The translations under genes were made by a program, and so were the position numbers. Shown piece after piece: positions 43,915 to 52,581 of a stretch of DNA of 64,000 bases; the first letter of the stretch is position 1; each line of letters begins with the position of its first letter. The notes below the pieces were generated by a model. The model saw only the letters and a program-made list of their open reading frames with translations. It searched no databases and was not told the DNA's origin. Source of the stretch: an uncultured Clostridia bacterium (GTDB lineage Bacteria; Bacillota; Clostridia; Lachnospirales; Cellulosilyticaceae); contig CALJNR010000026.1 of assembly GCA_937981575.1 (NCBI GenBank), positions 62,001-126,000 of the forward strand, read 5' to 3'.

Positions 43915-44751
43915 TTAGGACATATTTCTCTTATACCATATGTTCATACTTTCAATACCACCAGCAATTTGTGTATTGTTATATAAGGTTCCTCCATAGA
44001 GATATCCCATACTTCTAAAAACAGCATTCATTGCATATGAACTTGCACGTGCTATTGTATAAAAGGTTTTCATTTGATCTCTATACATAACTTCTTCCAT
44101 GTTATAAAGAAGGTGTTTAGCCAGCTTGTGTCCTCTTGCTTTTGGCAAAATGGCAAAGTCTGTCATTTCAACATTCAGTTCTTTTTTATTGATTTCACAA
44201 GAAGATAGTCCTATAAGTTCTCCCCTATATTCTACTCCAAAATATTTAACATGAGTATTCATAGTTTCCTGAATATAGTTAGAGTCAAAAATAGGAAAAG
44301 GATAAGTTTCAAAAACTTTTTGATAAACTTTGGCCATATTTGGAGCATCTTCTTGATTCATTACCCTTATCGTAAACTCTTTTGAGAGCAGGGATATGAT
44401 TTGTATTTTTTTATTCTGCGCTGCCTTTAGTACATCATCGATCATTAATTGATCTTGTATTATTAACCTGTCTGTATCTAAATATTTACTTAAAAAATAG
44501 CACGTTTCCTCGCCTTGATAATATCCTGGTATTCTTCCTTCCTCTTTAAACCCATTTTGTAAGAACATCCAAACCGCACTTTTAGGTAATTTTGTAATGA
44601 TTTTAGAATATCCTCTGTTGCGTGCCAGTAAGTCCACGCAATTAATCATACGCTCTTCATCTTTTTCATCATAATGCATTAAATAGATCCTATTACTGTA
44701 TTTACCATGATGAATAATTGAATTTCCTAACTTTTCTACTTGATCCCACAT
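43915..44751 (-). CDS. ablB: Beta-lysine N6-acetyltransferase
   Basis: Acetylates beta-lysine to the osmolyte N-epsilon-acetyl-beta-lysine. 278 residues: an N-terminal region specific to AblB (IHHGKYSNRIYLMHYD, FKEEGRIPGYYQGEETCYFLSKYL) and a C-terminal GNAT domain with FAILPKARGHKLAKHLLYNME (acetyl-CoA loop) and YGGTLYNNTQIAGGIESMNIW. It follows ablA by nine bases; the ATG at 44751, after AGGTGAT, is a better start than the GTG at 44760. The two-gene ablAB unit is known from methanogens and some Firmicutes under salt stress. Confidence 0.9.
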   Translation of the reverse strand: MWDQVEKLGNSIIHHGKYSNRIYLMHYDEKDEERMINCVDLLARNRGYSKIITKLPKSAVWMFLQNGFKEEGRIPGYYQGEETCYFLSKYLDTDRLIIQDQLMIDDVLKAAQNKKIQIISLLSKEFTIRVMNQEDAPNMAKVYQKVFETYPFPIFDSNYIQETMNTHVKYFGVEYRGELIGLSSCEINKKELNVEMTDFAILPKARGHKLAKHLLYNMEEVMYRDQMKTFYTIARASSYAMNAVFRSMGYLYGGTLYNNTQIAGGIESMNIWYKRNMS

Positions 44752-44760
44752 TTTTATCAC

Positions 44761-46047
44761 CTACTCTGCTGGTTTTAATGTAATGGTTTCGTCATAATCA
44801 CATAGTAGCTTCTCAATACCAATAACTTGATTATTATCCCGTTTATCTAATTTAAGGTGCAAGTTGCATCGGTCACACTTTAAATCGCACTTAGTGTGCT
44901 CATAATTACAGGGCTCCTCATAAGTTGTGATAACCCCCTCGTAGTTCCTCAAAATAACCTTATTAGTGGACCAAGAGATAAGATAGTTTGGCATCACTGG
45001 AATCTTGCCTCCCCCTCCTGGTGCATCAATTACGTACGTAGGAATAGCAAATCCACTGGTATGTCCTCTTAAGCTCTCCATAATCTCAATGCCTTTACCA
45101 ATACATGTTCTAAAGTGTTCAAGCCCTTCAGATAAATCACACTGATAAATATAGTACGGTCTAATACGAAACTGAACAAGTTTTTGTACTAACTTTTTCA
45201 TAATTCTTGGACAGTCGTTGACATCAGCTAATAAAACAGATTGATTGCCTACTGGAATTCCTGCCCGCACCAATCGTTGAATTGCCGTTTTTGCTTCAGT
45301 TGTCAATTCTTTTGGATGGTTAAAATGCGTATTGATCCATAAATTATCGTATTTGCTTAGTTTTTCAGCTAGCTCCTTTGTAATACGAAAAGGAAGTACG
45401 ACAGGCGTTCTAGTCCCGATTCTCATAACTTCTACATGTTGAATTTCACTGATTTGATCTAAGATATCTATTAATCTTTCGTCAGGCAGCATAAAGGGAT
45501 CTCCTCCAGATAATAGTATATCTCTCACTTCTTTATGCTGCTTGATATATTTTATCCCTTCCTGGACTGCATCATAAGAAGGCATAAAATCTTTATCCCC
45601 AACTTTACGTTTTCGTGTACAGTGTCTACAATACATAGCACAAGAGTTACTAACATGGAATAATACTCTGTCTGGATAGCGATGAGTAATACCAGGAGCC
45701 GGACTATCATGTTCTTCTGCTAGTGGGTCTACCATATCTGCCGGTGATATTTCCAGTTCCCTAACATCTGGAAAAGCCTGTTTAAATACAGGATCATTTT
45801 CATAATCCCCAGAATCAACTAAAGAAAGATAGTAGGGTGTAATAGTCATTGGAAACTTATCTAATGTTAACTGCAGTATCTTCTTCTTTTTTTCATCAAA
45901 AGTTATATTTAATATTTGTTCGATTTCCTCGACAGTTTTTATCGTATTGGCAAGCTGCCATCTCCAATCCTCCCAGTAATGATACCCCGCGGTGTTCTTA
46001 TTTTGTCGTCCTTCCCTAAAATACAGCAGTTCCATAGTTTTTAACAT
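44761..46047 (-). CDS. ablA: Lysine 2,3-aminomutase
   Basis: Radical-SAM, PLP-dependent enzyme that converts L-lysine to beta-lysine. 428 residues. The cluster motif is [14 protein letters not shown] (CxxxCxxC); [10 protein letters not shown] is the SAM-binding GGD region; and the PLP lysine lies in [16 protein letters not shown] zinc-type cysteine group ([15 protein letters not shown]) is near the C terminus, as in clostridial enzymes. AAGGAGG precedes the ATG. Because ablB follows, osmolyte synthesis is more likely than lysine fermentation; no kamDE genes are present. Expression is likely controlled by the leader and terminator at 46103-46370. Confidence 0.95.
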   Translation of the reverse strand: MLKTMELLYFREGRQNKNTAGYHYWEDWRWQLANTIKTVEEIEQILNITFDEKKKKILQLTLDKFPMTITPYYLSLVDSGDYENDPVFKQAFPDVRELEISPADMVDPLAEEHDSPAPGITHRYPDRVLFHVSNSCAMYCRHCTRKRKVGDKDFMPSYDAVQEGIKYIKQHKEVRDILLSGGDPFMLPDERLIDILDQISEIQHVEVMRIGTRTPVVLPFRITKELAEKLSKYDNLWINTHFNHPKELTTEAKTAIQRLVRAGIPVGNQSVLLADVNDCPRIMKKLVQKLVQFRIRPYYIYQCDLSEGLEHFRTCIGKGIEIMESLRGHTSGFAIPTYVIDAPGGGGKIPVMPNYLISWSTNKVILRNYEGVITTYEEPCNYEHTKCDLKCDRCNLHLKLDKRDNNQVIGIEKLLCDYDETITLKPAE

Positions 46048-46102
46048 AATATTCCTCCTTAAAGTAGTACTTGCTTATGATATTAAAAGGTATCGTATGG
46101 CT

Positions 46103-46146
46103 AAAAAAAAGCACTCTAACTCTATTTGCATAGAGTTAGAGTGCTT
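46103..46146 (-). terminator. Leader terminator upstream of ablA
   Basis: A 17-bp perfect stem (AAGCACTCTAACTCTAT and complement, loop TTGC) is followed by eight T on the minus strand. It ends about 56 bases before the ablA ATG and so must be read through for expression. Confidence 0.9.
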
Positions 46147-46365
46147 AAACTTCGCATACTGCTCGTTTTATACCACTAAAACATAGTATAGTTCATGACC
46201 GTTTGATCCTAAACAAGCCCCAGTTCTAAAATTAATTTTTCAAAATAGTTTTCGCTCTTATGAAAGCCTTACTTAACTCCACATCTCCAAGATACGTAGC
46301 TAAGCTCGAAATTCAGCTAATCACCATTTCTACTTCATTATTTTATATACTTGGAATAAATCTAA
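46147..46365 (-). promoter_or_regulatory. Long structured leader of ablA, attenuator candidate
   Basis: About 220 bases between promoter and terminator with no ORF. On the minus strand it can form TAGCTGA/TTAGCTA (with a nine-base loop), ATCT/AGAT, GTTT/AAAC, and just before the terminator the nested pair ATACT-GTTTTA / TAAAAC-AGTAT (46156-46189). I find no match to lysine, TPP, SAM, glycine, T-box, M-box or c-di-AMP aptamer sequences. Confidence 0.6.
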
Positions 46366-46370
46366 TACCT

Positions 46371-46400
46371 ATTATAGTATACTTTTGACATTTTGTCAAA
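46371..46400 (-). promoter_or_regulatory. Promoter of ablAB with overlapping palindrome
   Basis: Consensus TTGACA, 17 bases, TATAAT on the minus strand. The -35 is embedded in TTTGACATTTTGTCAAA (46384-46400), a 7-3-7 inverted repeat that could be an operator. Confidence 0.8.
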
Positions 46401-46449
46401 CTTTACCATTTACCTATCTTTTAATACTTTAAATACTTATTTATTTCTT

Positions 46450-47334
46450 TTAGGCGATAGGATAAAATATTTCCATCTCACAGTAATTCTTATCACAATC
46501 CTTTAAATTAACCCGCTCAAAATGAAAATCATACTTAGGAGTTAACGTTGCATCTGAAAACCATTTGTTGGTAATATATTGATAAATAGATAAAATCTTT
46601 TCATAATCAAGTTCAAAAGCGCTGTGAAAGCCTATATATTTAAAAACAGCATACTGATGTGAATGAATTGTATAATATCTTATACCTTCTAGTACCTCTG
46701 ATTCTTCGTGAACTTCTGTCCCTGTAATATAGTAATTGTATACTTCGCTGTCTTCAGAATACTTTACAAGGCCAATGTAAAGGTCTTTATCTATCACTCC
46801 TGGAATCCTCTGCATGTGATGATGATAAAAATCTATAGCCAACTGACTGGCTAAGGCCTCCTTTAAATTAACCGTATGATAGATCTTATTTTCTATACCT
46901 GCCACCCAAAACCTTGGCTTGATCTTAAACTGGGGCTGAATAATAATGGCTTCATTAAATGGATGTAAGGTATCAGGATTTAATTTCGGTGTAATGGTAA
47001 GTTCATGTTTATTTCTTCGATAGTCTGAAGGGCTTATCCCAAAATGCTGTTTAAAAGCTCTGCTATATCCCTGCTCATATCTAAAGCCATATTCTAGTGC
47101 AATGTCTATTACTTTATATTCTGTCCTTAAAAGATCCTGCAGACTGCATGTCAATCTCCGGCCTTTAACATACTGTATCAATGATTTTGAGGTCAATCCC
47201 TTAAAAACTCTATCCAAATGAAATTTTGATACCCCCACTTCTTTTGAAAGCGTATTTAAAGAAACATCTTGTTTAATAGACGCTTCTATATAATTGATAA
47301 TTTGAGTAATAATTTCTTTATAGTTTGTCTGCAT
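46450..47334 (-). CDS. AraC-family regulator with GyrI-like effector domain
   Basis: The N terminus (about 10-110) has two helix-turn-helices: VSLNTLSKEVGVSKFHLDRVFK and YKVIDIALEYGFRYEQGYSRAFKQHFGISPSDYR. Residues 135-294 form a GyrI-like/AraC effector-binding domain (ends CEMEIFYPI). This plan, as in Rob/SoxS-like and BltR-like relatives, senses hydrophobic compounds. The ATG at 47334 follows GGGGGA; the TTG at 47349 is less likely. It lies directly upstream of ablAB on the same strand, but no evidence ties it to that operon. Confidence 0.85.
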   Translation of the reverse strand: MQTNYKEIITQIINYIEASIKQDVSLNTLSKEVGVSKFHLDRVFKGLTSKSLIQYVKGRRLTCSLQDLLRTEYKVIDIALEYGFRYEQGYSRAFKQHFGISPSDYRRNKHELTITPKLNPDTLHPFNEAIIIQPQFKIKPRFWVAGIENKIYHTVNLKEALASQLAIDFYHHHMQRIPGVIDKDLYIGLVKYSEDSEVYNYYITGTEVHEESEVLEGIRYYTIHSHQYAVFKYIGFHSAFELDYEKILSIYQYITNKWFSDATLTPKYDFHFERVNLKDCDKNYCEMEIFYPIA

Positions 47335-47389
47335 AAATCCCCCAAACAAATATTCTTAGCAAGAATTAGTAAGTAAACACTTATTAGAA

Positions 47390-48346
47390 CTATAATTGAC
47401 CTAAATATTCTCCATAGCCTTCTTCCAGCATTTTATCTTTGGGAATAAATCTGAGAGCTGCTGAGTTAATACAGTATCTTAGCCCCCCTGCCTCCTCTGG
47501 TCCATCCTTAAATACATGTCCCAGATGGGAATTAGCATAAGTGCTTCTTACTTCTGTACGAACCATACCATGGGTTAAGTCTTCTTTTTCTCTTATATTG
47601 GATTTTGCAATAGAGCTCGAAAAGGCTGGCCAGCCACATCCAGAGTCGAATTTATGTCTAGAAGAGAAGAGCGCCCTTCCGCTTACTATGTCAACATATA
47701 TTCCTTCTTCAAAATGATCATAATATGCATTGTTATAAGGCAGCTCTGTTCCGTTTTCCTGTGTTACCTTGTAAGCTATATCTGTCAGCTGCTTTTTGAG
47801 TTCTTCTTGACTATAAGGCGTTGTGTGCCAGTACTTATCGATAAAACCTTCTCTGCCAGACCCCTTATAATAAAGGTTATATCTAAAGGGATTATTCTTA
47901 TAATAATCTTGATGATAAGATTCAGCTGAATAAAATTTTACTGCTGGAATAATAGCTGTAGCTATAGGTTTATTGAACCTTCCGCTTCGTTCAAGTTCCT
48001 CTTTATAGTTTTCTGCTATCTGCCTCTGCACTTCGTCATGATAAAAAACAGCTGTTTTGTAGCTTTCTCCCCTGTCATGAAACTGGCCTCCCGCATCAGT
48101 TGGATCAATGCTTTTAAAAAAAGCCTCCACCAGTTCTAAATAATCTAATTTTTCTGCGTCATAAGTGACTTGTACCGCTTCATAATGTCCTGTTGTGTGG
48201 GTACAAACCTCTTCATAGGTTGGATCCTCCTTATGCCCTCCTGTATAACCTGCTACAACACTTTTGACCCCTTCAAACTGATCAAAAGGCTTAACCATAC
48301 ACCAAAAGCATCCTCCTGCAAAAGTTGCTTGTTCTATTTTTTCCAT
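47390..48346 (-). CDS. msrAB: Bifunctional methionine sulfoxide reductase MsrA-MsrB
   Basis: Fusion that repairs both sulfoxide stereoisomers. The MsrA part (residues 1-160) has [18 protein letters not shown] with the catalytic Cys13 in GCFW and a second Cys three on, then [15 protein letters not shown] and [10 protein letters not shown]. The MsrB part (about 175-318) has [10 protein letters not shown] and the catalytic [11 protein letters not shown]. It lacks the two CxxC zinc pairs found in some MsrB. 318 residues, normal for the fusion. It is separate from neighbours by 40-170 bases. Confidence 0.96.
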   Translation of the reverse strand: MEKIEQATFAGGCFWCMVKPFDQFEGVKSVVAGYTGGHKEDPTYEEVCTHTTGHYEAVQVTYDAEKLDYLELVEAFFKSIDPTDAGGQFHDRGESYKTAVFYHDEVQRQIAENYKEELERSGRFNKPIATAIIPAVKFYSAESYHQDYYKNNPFRYNLYYKGSGREGFIDKYWHTTPYSQEELKKQLTDIAYKVTQENGTELPYNNAYYDHFEEGIYVDIVSGRALFSSRHKFDSGCGWPAFSSSIAKSNIREKEDLTHGMVRTEVRSTYANSHLGHVFKDGPEEAGGLRYCINSAALRFIPKDKMLEEGYGEYLGQL

Positions 48347-48518
48347 ATTATCACCTCCCCCTTATTTTTTCCCTAAAGCCTAAAGATATTACAAAGCTTA
48401 AAGCCTTTTTTATAATATGCAATATAGAAAAACAATTATAAAACCTAACTTATTCAGCTACTTAGAGGTGTTTCTCCAAATGATTTCACAGTAACTAGCT
48501 TTGTGGTTAAGTTAAACT

Positions 48519-50318
48519 TTAAACTGTGAAATCTATAGAATCTTCAAGTTTCTTATATTCCGTAATATCACGAATGGTTGCAACCAGCGTTTTTGTTTCA
48601 CTGCTTATCAAAGTAAGTCTAGCTTCAAACCATCTTGTTCCTTTTGGTGTAACCACCTCGTATTCAGCGGTTTGGGCTCCTCTTGTCTCAATAACCATTT
48701 TGATCTTTCTTCTAACTTGCTCTGTATAGCTGCTATCCATAATATCCCCAATTGAAGAAGCATCTCCTTTTAGAAAAAGCTCTGCCAGATTATCATGATC
48801 ATTAGCCCATATATTTAAAAACCTGCCCTCTTCATCCAGTTCGATGATAATATCATCTATTGAATTGATAAGTGCTTGCAGATGCGCTTCTCTGCTTCTT
48901 AACTTATCCTGAACTATAAGCAGCCTTTTATTTGCATGTCCAAGTTCTGAACCCATACTCACCAGATGCTGCGCTGTATCTTGAAGTTCTTTTACATAGA
49001 AATGCGGTACCTCTTGAAAATAGTCCCCTTTACCTATTCTCTTAACCATCCCGTTGATTTTAAGCAGAACATTTGATATTTTTCCACCTGTTTTGTAAGC
49101 GTTAAAAGAAATAAATGACAAAAAGACAAAATAAAAAGCAGCTAAGCCTAAAAGCATAAATAGTCCTATATTAAATAACGTTTTTCTCATACCCTCTACT
49201 TCTGCATAAACGTTTTCTTTCGGAACAAGCACTAAGAGCTTCCATTCAGTATCTTTAGCAGTAGCCCATGATACTAATTGTTCCTGCTCTCCTAAACTAA
49301 TACTTGAAAATCCTGTTTCGTTTTTTAATACTTTTTGACTAAAGTCTGTCAGCTGAAGTTTTGTATAAAGGTTAAACTCACTCGGCTTGAAGGTATCTTC
49401 CAGAATAGCTTGCTCATAATGATGATGGGTGAGCTCATCGAGCCCCCAGTCTTCTTCTCGCTTATGGGGCAATGCTAAAATAGTCCCATCTTTTCCAATA
49501 AGCATGCCATACCCCTGCCACGGAATTTCCATCTTAAGTACGCGGCTTATAATCGTACTAACCGTAATATCTATGCCAACAACCCCTTCAAGAAAATCTC
49601 CCCGATAAACAGGCATAATAGCAGATGCCATCCATCCGTGCCCCGCTGGATCTAAATAAGCCTCTGTCCATTTAACTTTCTTGTCAGGATTATGTATAAG
49701 GTCTGCTTCATAATAAAAATTAAATTTGGTAATGTCTATTAAAGGCGTATACTGTGAAATGACATCAAAGTAAGGATAAATAACATTTAGCGAATCAAAA
49801 GTATTGATATAGATAGACGCAGCCAAGGGCTCTGAATAAATAATATCTTTCATTAATTCCTGCTGTGAAAGCATCTGTGCTACTTTAAGTTTTTCTTTGT
49901 CACCAATTGGAACATTACCACTGTAAAATACAGCAGCCCCTCCATTTTTTCTATCATAAAAGCTATAATAAGTCCCTTCCTGCGAATATTTTAGGCGTAT
50001 CCTATCTTCTTCTTCCATAGTGTTTGGCTCCTGCATAGCCTTTGCAGCCTGCTTTTGATATAACCTCGTCATACCAGCTACCCGTGACAGCTGCTCATCT
50101 ATAAGCCTGGCTTCCTGCTGAGCTATTTTAACGACTTCCTGATGGACTGTCTCTTCTAAAAAACTTACGGCCTTTCCTTGTGCCCAATAATTCGAAAGAA
50201 AATAAATGCTTATAAAAGCAACTTCGACTATAATTAAAGGAACTAAGGCGGTTTTTAAGTAAGACCCCCAAATCCATCTAAATAACGTAACAGTCTTTTC
50301 ACTTTTATTCTTTTTCAT
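48519..50318 (-). CDS. Cache-PAS sensor protein without a recognisable output domain
   Basis: 599 residues. A transmembrane helix at about 20-42 and another near 383-408 bracket a large extracellular double-Cache sensor (GWMASAIMPVYRGDFLEGVVGIDITVS). After the second helix comes a HAMP-like segment, then a coiled coil (LIVQDKLRSREAHLQALINSI) and a PAS-PAC domain ending VATIRDITEYKKLEDS. The protein stops five residues later, exactly where a histidine kinase, GGDEF or methyl-accepting module would normally follow. No such frame continues downstream. It is either a sensor that acts through a partner, or a truncated kinase. Confidence 0.8.
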   Translation of the reverse strand: MKKNKSEKTVTLFRWIWGSYLKTALVPLIIVEVAFISIYFLSNYWAQGKAVSFLEETVHQEVVKIAQQEARLIDEQLSRVAGMTRLYQKQAAKAMQEPNTMEEEDRIRLKYSQEGTYYSFYDRKNGGAAVFYSGNVPIGDKEKLKVAQMLSQQELMKDIIYSEPLAASIYINTFDSLNVIYPYFDVISQYTPLIDITKFNFYYEADLIHNPDKKVKWTEAYLDPAGHGWMASAIMPVYRGDFLEGVVGIDITVSTIISRVLKMEIPWQGYGMLIGKDGTILALPHKREEDWGLDELTHHHYEQAILEDTFKPSEFNLYTKLQLTDFSQKVLKNETGFSSISLGEQEQLVSWATAKDTEWKLLVLVPKENVYAEVEGMRKTLFNIGLFMLLGLAAFYFVFLSFISFNAYKTGGKISNVLLKINGMVKRIGKGDYFQEVPHFYVKELQDTAQHLVSMGSELGHANKRLLIVQDKLRSREAHLQALINSIDDIIIELDEEGRFLNIWANDHDNLAELFLKGDASSIGDIMDSSYTEQVRRKIKMVIETRGAQTAEYEVVTPKGTRWFEARLTLISSETKTLVATIRDITEYKKLEDSIDFTV

Positions 50319-50524
50319 ACGGATGTCCTCACTATATATATGTTGTCCTTAAGATAAAATGTATCTTTAGATTAAACTTCTGCTAATTAACGATACTCTT
50401 TTTTTACATTTTTCTACATAATCATTCATACTACTAATAATATATCATATATTACGCATCCATAAAACTTTTATCATTAAACTTTTAAAGAATAAAGCTT
50501 AACTTGTCCTTGTTTAATTTTAAC

Positions 50525-50580
50525 CTTCTAAATAAAAATAACACATAAAACATAAACTACTATGCTTTATGTGTCACTAT
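50525..50580. terminator. Probable terminator after mscS-like gene
   Basis: ACACATAAA(A)CATA / TATG(C)TTTATGTGT form an imperfect stem flanked by AT-rich DNA, just past the channel gene's stop on the minus strand. Confidence 0.55.
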
Positions 50581-50585
50581 TCTTT

Positions 50586-51443
50586 TCATCCTAAACGAAC
50601 ATCTGACTGCTCTTTGGTCATTTTAAGTACTGCTTCCCATATCATATGTTCTGTTATCCTAACCTTACGAGGCTCACATAAGTATCTTACCGTCAGTAAT
50701 ATTTGATGGTCTTTCAACTCTGTGTAAATCATAGGGGTTAAGTTATTATAATAAATTAAATAATTTCGGCCAGCTTCATCAATCTGTGTTTTAGCTTCTT
50801 CTATCACTTCTTCAGTATATTCTTCAAGCAGCCCATAAATAAGCTGTTTTGCCAGTTCCCAGTTACTATCTTGGGCAATTGGAACAGTAACTTCATTCCA
50901 TATGTATTTAAATCCTTTTTCGTAATTAGAAAGAGGATAATTAAAGACATACATATTGGGAATGTGCAGGATTCTTCCGGTGCTTTGCTCACCTGAAATA
51001 CGTTTGCCTACTTCAAGCATACTAAATTGAAGAATCTTAACATCAATGACATCTCCTATCTGCCCTGCAACTTCTATACGATCCCCTATCTTAAATGGTG
51101 CTGCCCAAAATATGTAGAGTGCCCCTATCATATTTAAGATAATATCACGCATTGCAATGGCCATCCCGGCTGTGAAAAACCCAAGAAAAGATAATATCTC
51201 AGCTGAAGAATCATACCAAATAAAGCTAAGTACGATTAAAAATATAAAGTTAGAAATGATGCCAATCAGCTTTCTTGCTGCAAAGTGTTTAACAGCATCT
51301 TGTTCTTTTCTTCTAGTTATTTGAAACATAACTTTTTTAGTACCATAAACTATAAGAAATGCAAACAGGCTGTATAAAATATTTTTTAGAAGTTCTTTAT
51401 TGCCAAGCAAGTTATCTATGATATTTTGAGGTACCACATTCAC
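50586..51443 (-). CDS. Small-conductance mechanosensitive channel (MscS family)
   Basis: 285 residues. Three hydrophobic segments (about 20-40, 60-80, 84-112); the last (FLGFFTAGMAIAMRDIILNMIGALYIFW) is the pore-lining TM3. The signature FKIGDRIEVAGQIGDVIDVKILQFSML follows, forming the beta domain, then a C-terminal alpha/beta cytoplasmic domain. It opens on hypo-osmotic membrane tension. It stands alone; the abl osmolyte genes are 5 kb away, so a link is only functional. Confidence 0.9.
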   Translation of the reverse strand: MNVVPQNIIDNLLGNKELLKNILYSLFAFLIVYGTKKVMFQITRRKEQDAVKHFAARKLIGIISNFIFLIVLSFIWYDSSAEILSFLGFFTAGMAIAMRDIILNMIGALYIFWAAPFKIGDRIEVAGQIGDVIDVKILQFSMLEVGKRISGEQSTGRILHIPNMYVFNYPLSNYEKGFKYIWNEVTVPIAQDSNWELAKQLIYGLLEEYTEEVIEEAKTQIDEAGRNYLIYYNNLTPMIYTELKDHQILLTVRYLCEPRKVRITEHMIWEAVLKMTKEQSDVRLG

Positions 51444-51510
51444 TCTATTTCCCTCCTCTATAAGCTGTCTTAACTATAACATGCCCCGCAATTAAACCGC
51501 AAATAAAATT

Positions 51511-52365
51511 TTATAACAGCATCTCTCCCTCATCCACTATCTGCTGCTCATTTGGTGAATACGTATGTTTCATCAGCAAAGCTACAAATAATACTAATCC
51601 AATTAGGCCAATACCGAAGCTTATGAGGCAAATTTCTAAAGTAATATTTTGTTTTACCACAACGGCTATAATAGTAGCTACAATATTATTGATCATATGC
51701 ATGATAATTGGCGCCCATATCGACTTTACCCGATAATAAGCATAGCCAAGTATAATTCCAAAAAATGCAGCATAAATACCCTGAATAAGGTTCAAATGAA
51801 AGATCCCAAAAAATATTGCCTGAATAATAATGGCTGACTTAGCCGAAAAATTTTTATGAAGTGTCTCATAAATTACGCCTCTAAATAAGACTTCCTCGCT
51901 TATAGGAACAATAATTCCAGTGGCTAATAGAGCTAAGAAAATGTTTTGAGATAAAAGTTCTTGTGAGAATTCTGCAAGCGCCTTTAATGACTCACTGAAT
52001 AACCCTAGTATAGAAGCCGCATTCACAGCAGCCCCATTAATACACCAAACTGCAATTCCAAGGCCTACTGCTATAGCGGCATGTCTAAACTGAATCGACT
52101 TAAAGTGAACTTCCTCCATCAGCTTTTTTCGCTGTCCTAAATAAACCATCCAAAATAAAAATATAGTACCTATTGATGAAGCAATCAATATATAAGGCAT
52201 CAGCAGCGTAATACTACTGGTTATGTCTCTACTTAGCCCTGCCTTTGTAAATACACCCCAAAAAACTATTCCTACTCCAAAAATAACTCCTACCCCCATA
52301 TGAACCGCTCCAGCAAGCAGCATATAGGCAATAGCCTGTAAAAAACTTTTCACCTTATTTTTCAT
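51511..52365 (-). CDS. CPBP-family intramembrane metalloprotease
   Basis: 284-residue membrane protein with about eight hydrophobic segments. The Abi/CAAX-protease motifs are clear: EEVLFRGVIYE (motif 1, EExxxR), FGIFHLN (motif 2, FxxxH) and HMINNIVA (motif 3, HxxxN). In bacteria these proteins process signal peptides, bacteriocins or regulators; target unknown. The ATG at 52365 follows AAGGAGG by seven bases; the longer frame to 52413 would place that ribosome site inside the gene. It stands alone. Confidence 0.88.
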   Translation of the reverse strand: MKNKVKSFLQAIAYMLLAGAVHMGVGVIFGVGIVFWGVFTKAGLSRDITSSITLLMPYILIASSIGTIFLFWMVYLGQRKKLMEEVHFKSIQFRHAAIAVGLGIAVWCINGAAVNAASILGLFSESLKALAEFSQELLSQNIFLALLATGIIVPISEEVLFRGVIYETLHKNFSAKSAIIIQAIFFGIFHLNLIQGIYAAFFGIILGYAYYRVKSIWAPIIMHMINNIVATIIAVVVKQNITLEICLISFGIGLIGLVLFVALLMKHTYSPNEQQIVDEGEMLL

Positions 52366-52524
52366 TATTATACCTCCTTCTAACACATTATAGCATAATT
52401 TAATAATATTCATAATATTTTAATTAATTCCTAATGAATTTCACTGTGTGAAAAATTCTCTTCTAGAACTTCATCATTATTGCAAAAATTCATCTATCCT
52501 GCAAGGTGTAACTTTTTATCTCAA

Positions 52525-52577
52525 AACTAAAGATAGGGATAAGCTGCAGCAGGTGCACCTTATCCCTATCTTTAGTT
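52525..52577. terminator. Bidirectional terminator with 19-bp perfect stem
   Basis: AACTAAAGATAGGGATAAG pairs exactly with 52559-52577 across a 15-base loop. It follows the histidine kinase stop on the minus strand. Confidence 0.85.
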
Positions 52578-52581
52578 CTAT

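Noticed and set aside
43915-46047. Lysine fermentation cluster
   Set aside because: Lysine 2,3-aminomutase is present, but it is followed by an acetyltransferase (ablB) and no kamD/kamE, kdd, kce or kal genes; osmolyte synthesis fits better.
46147-46365. Lysine riboswitch before ablA
   Set aside because: The gene context suggests it, but the conserved L-box core blocks are not found, nor those of the c-di-AMP ydaO class.
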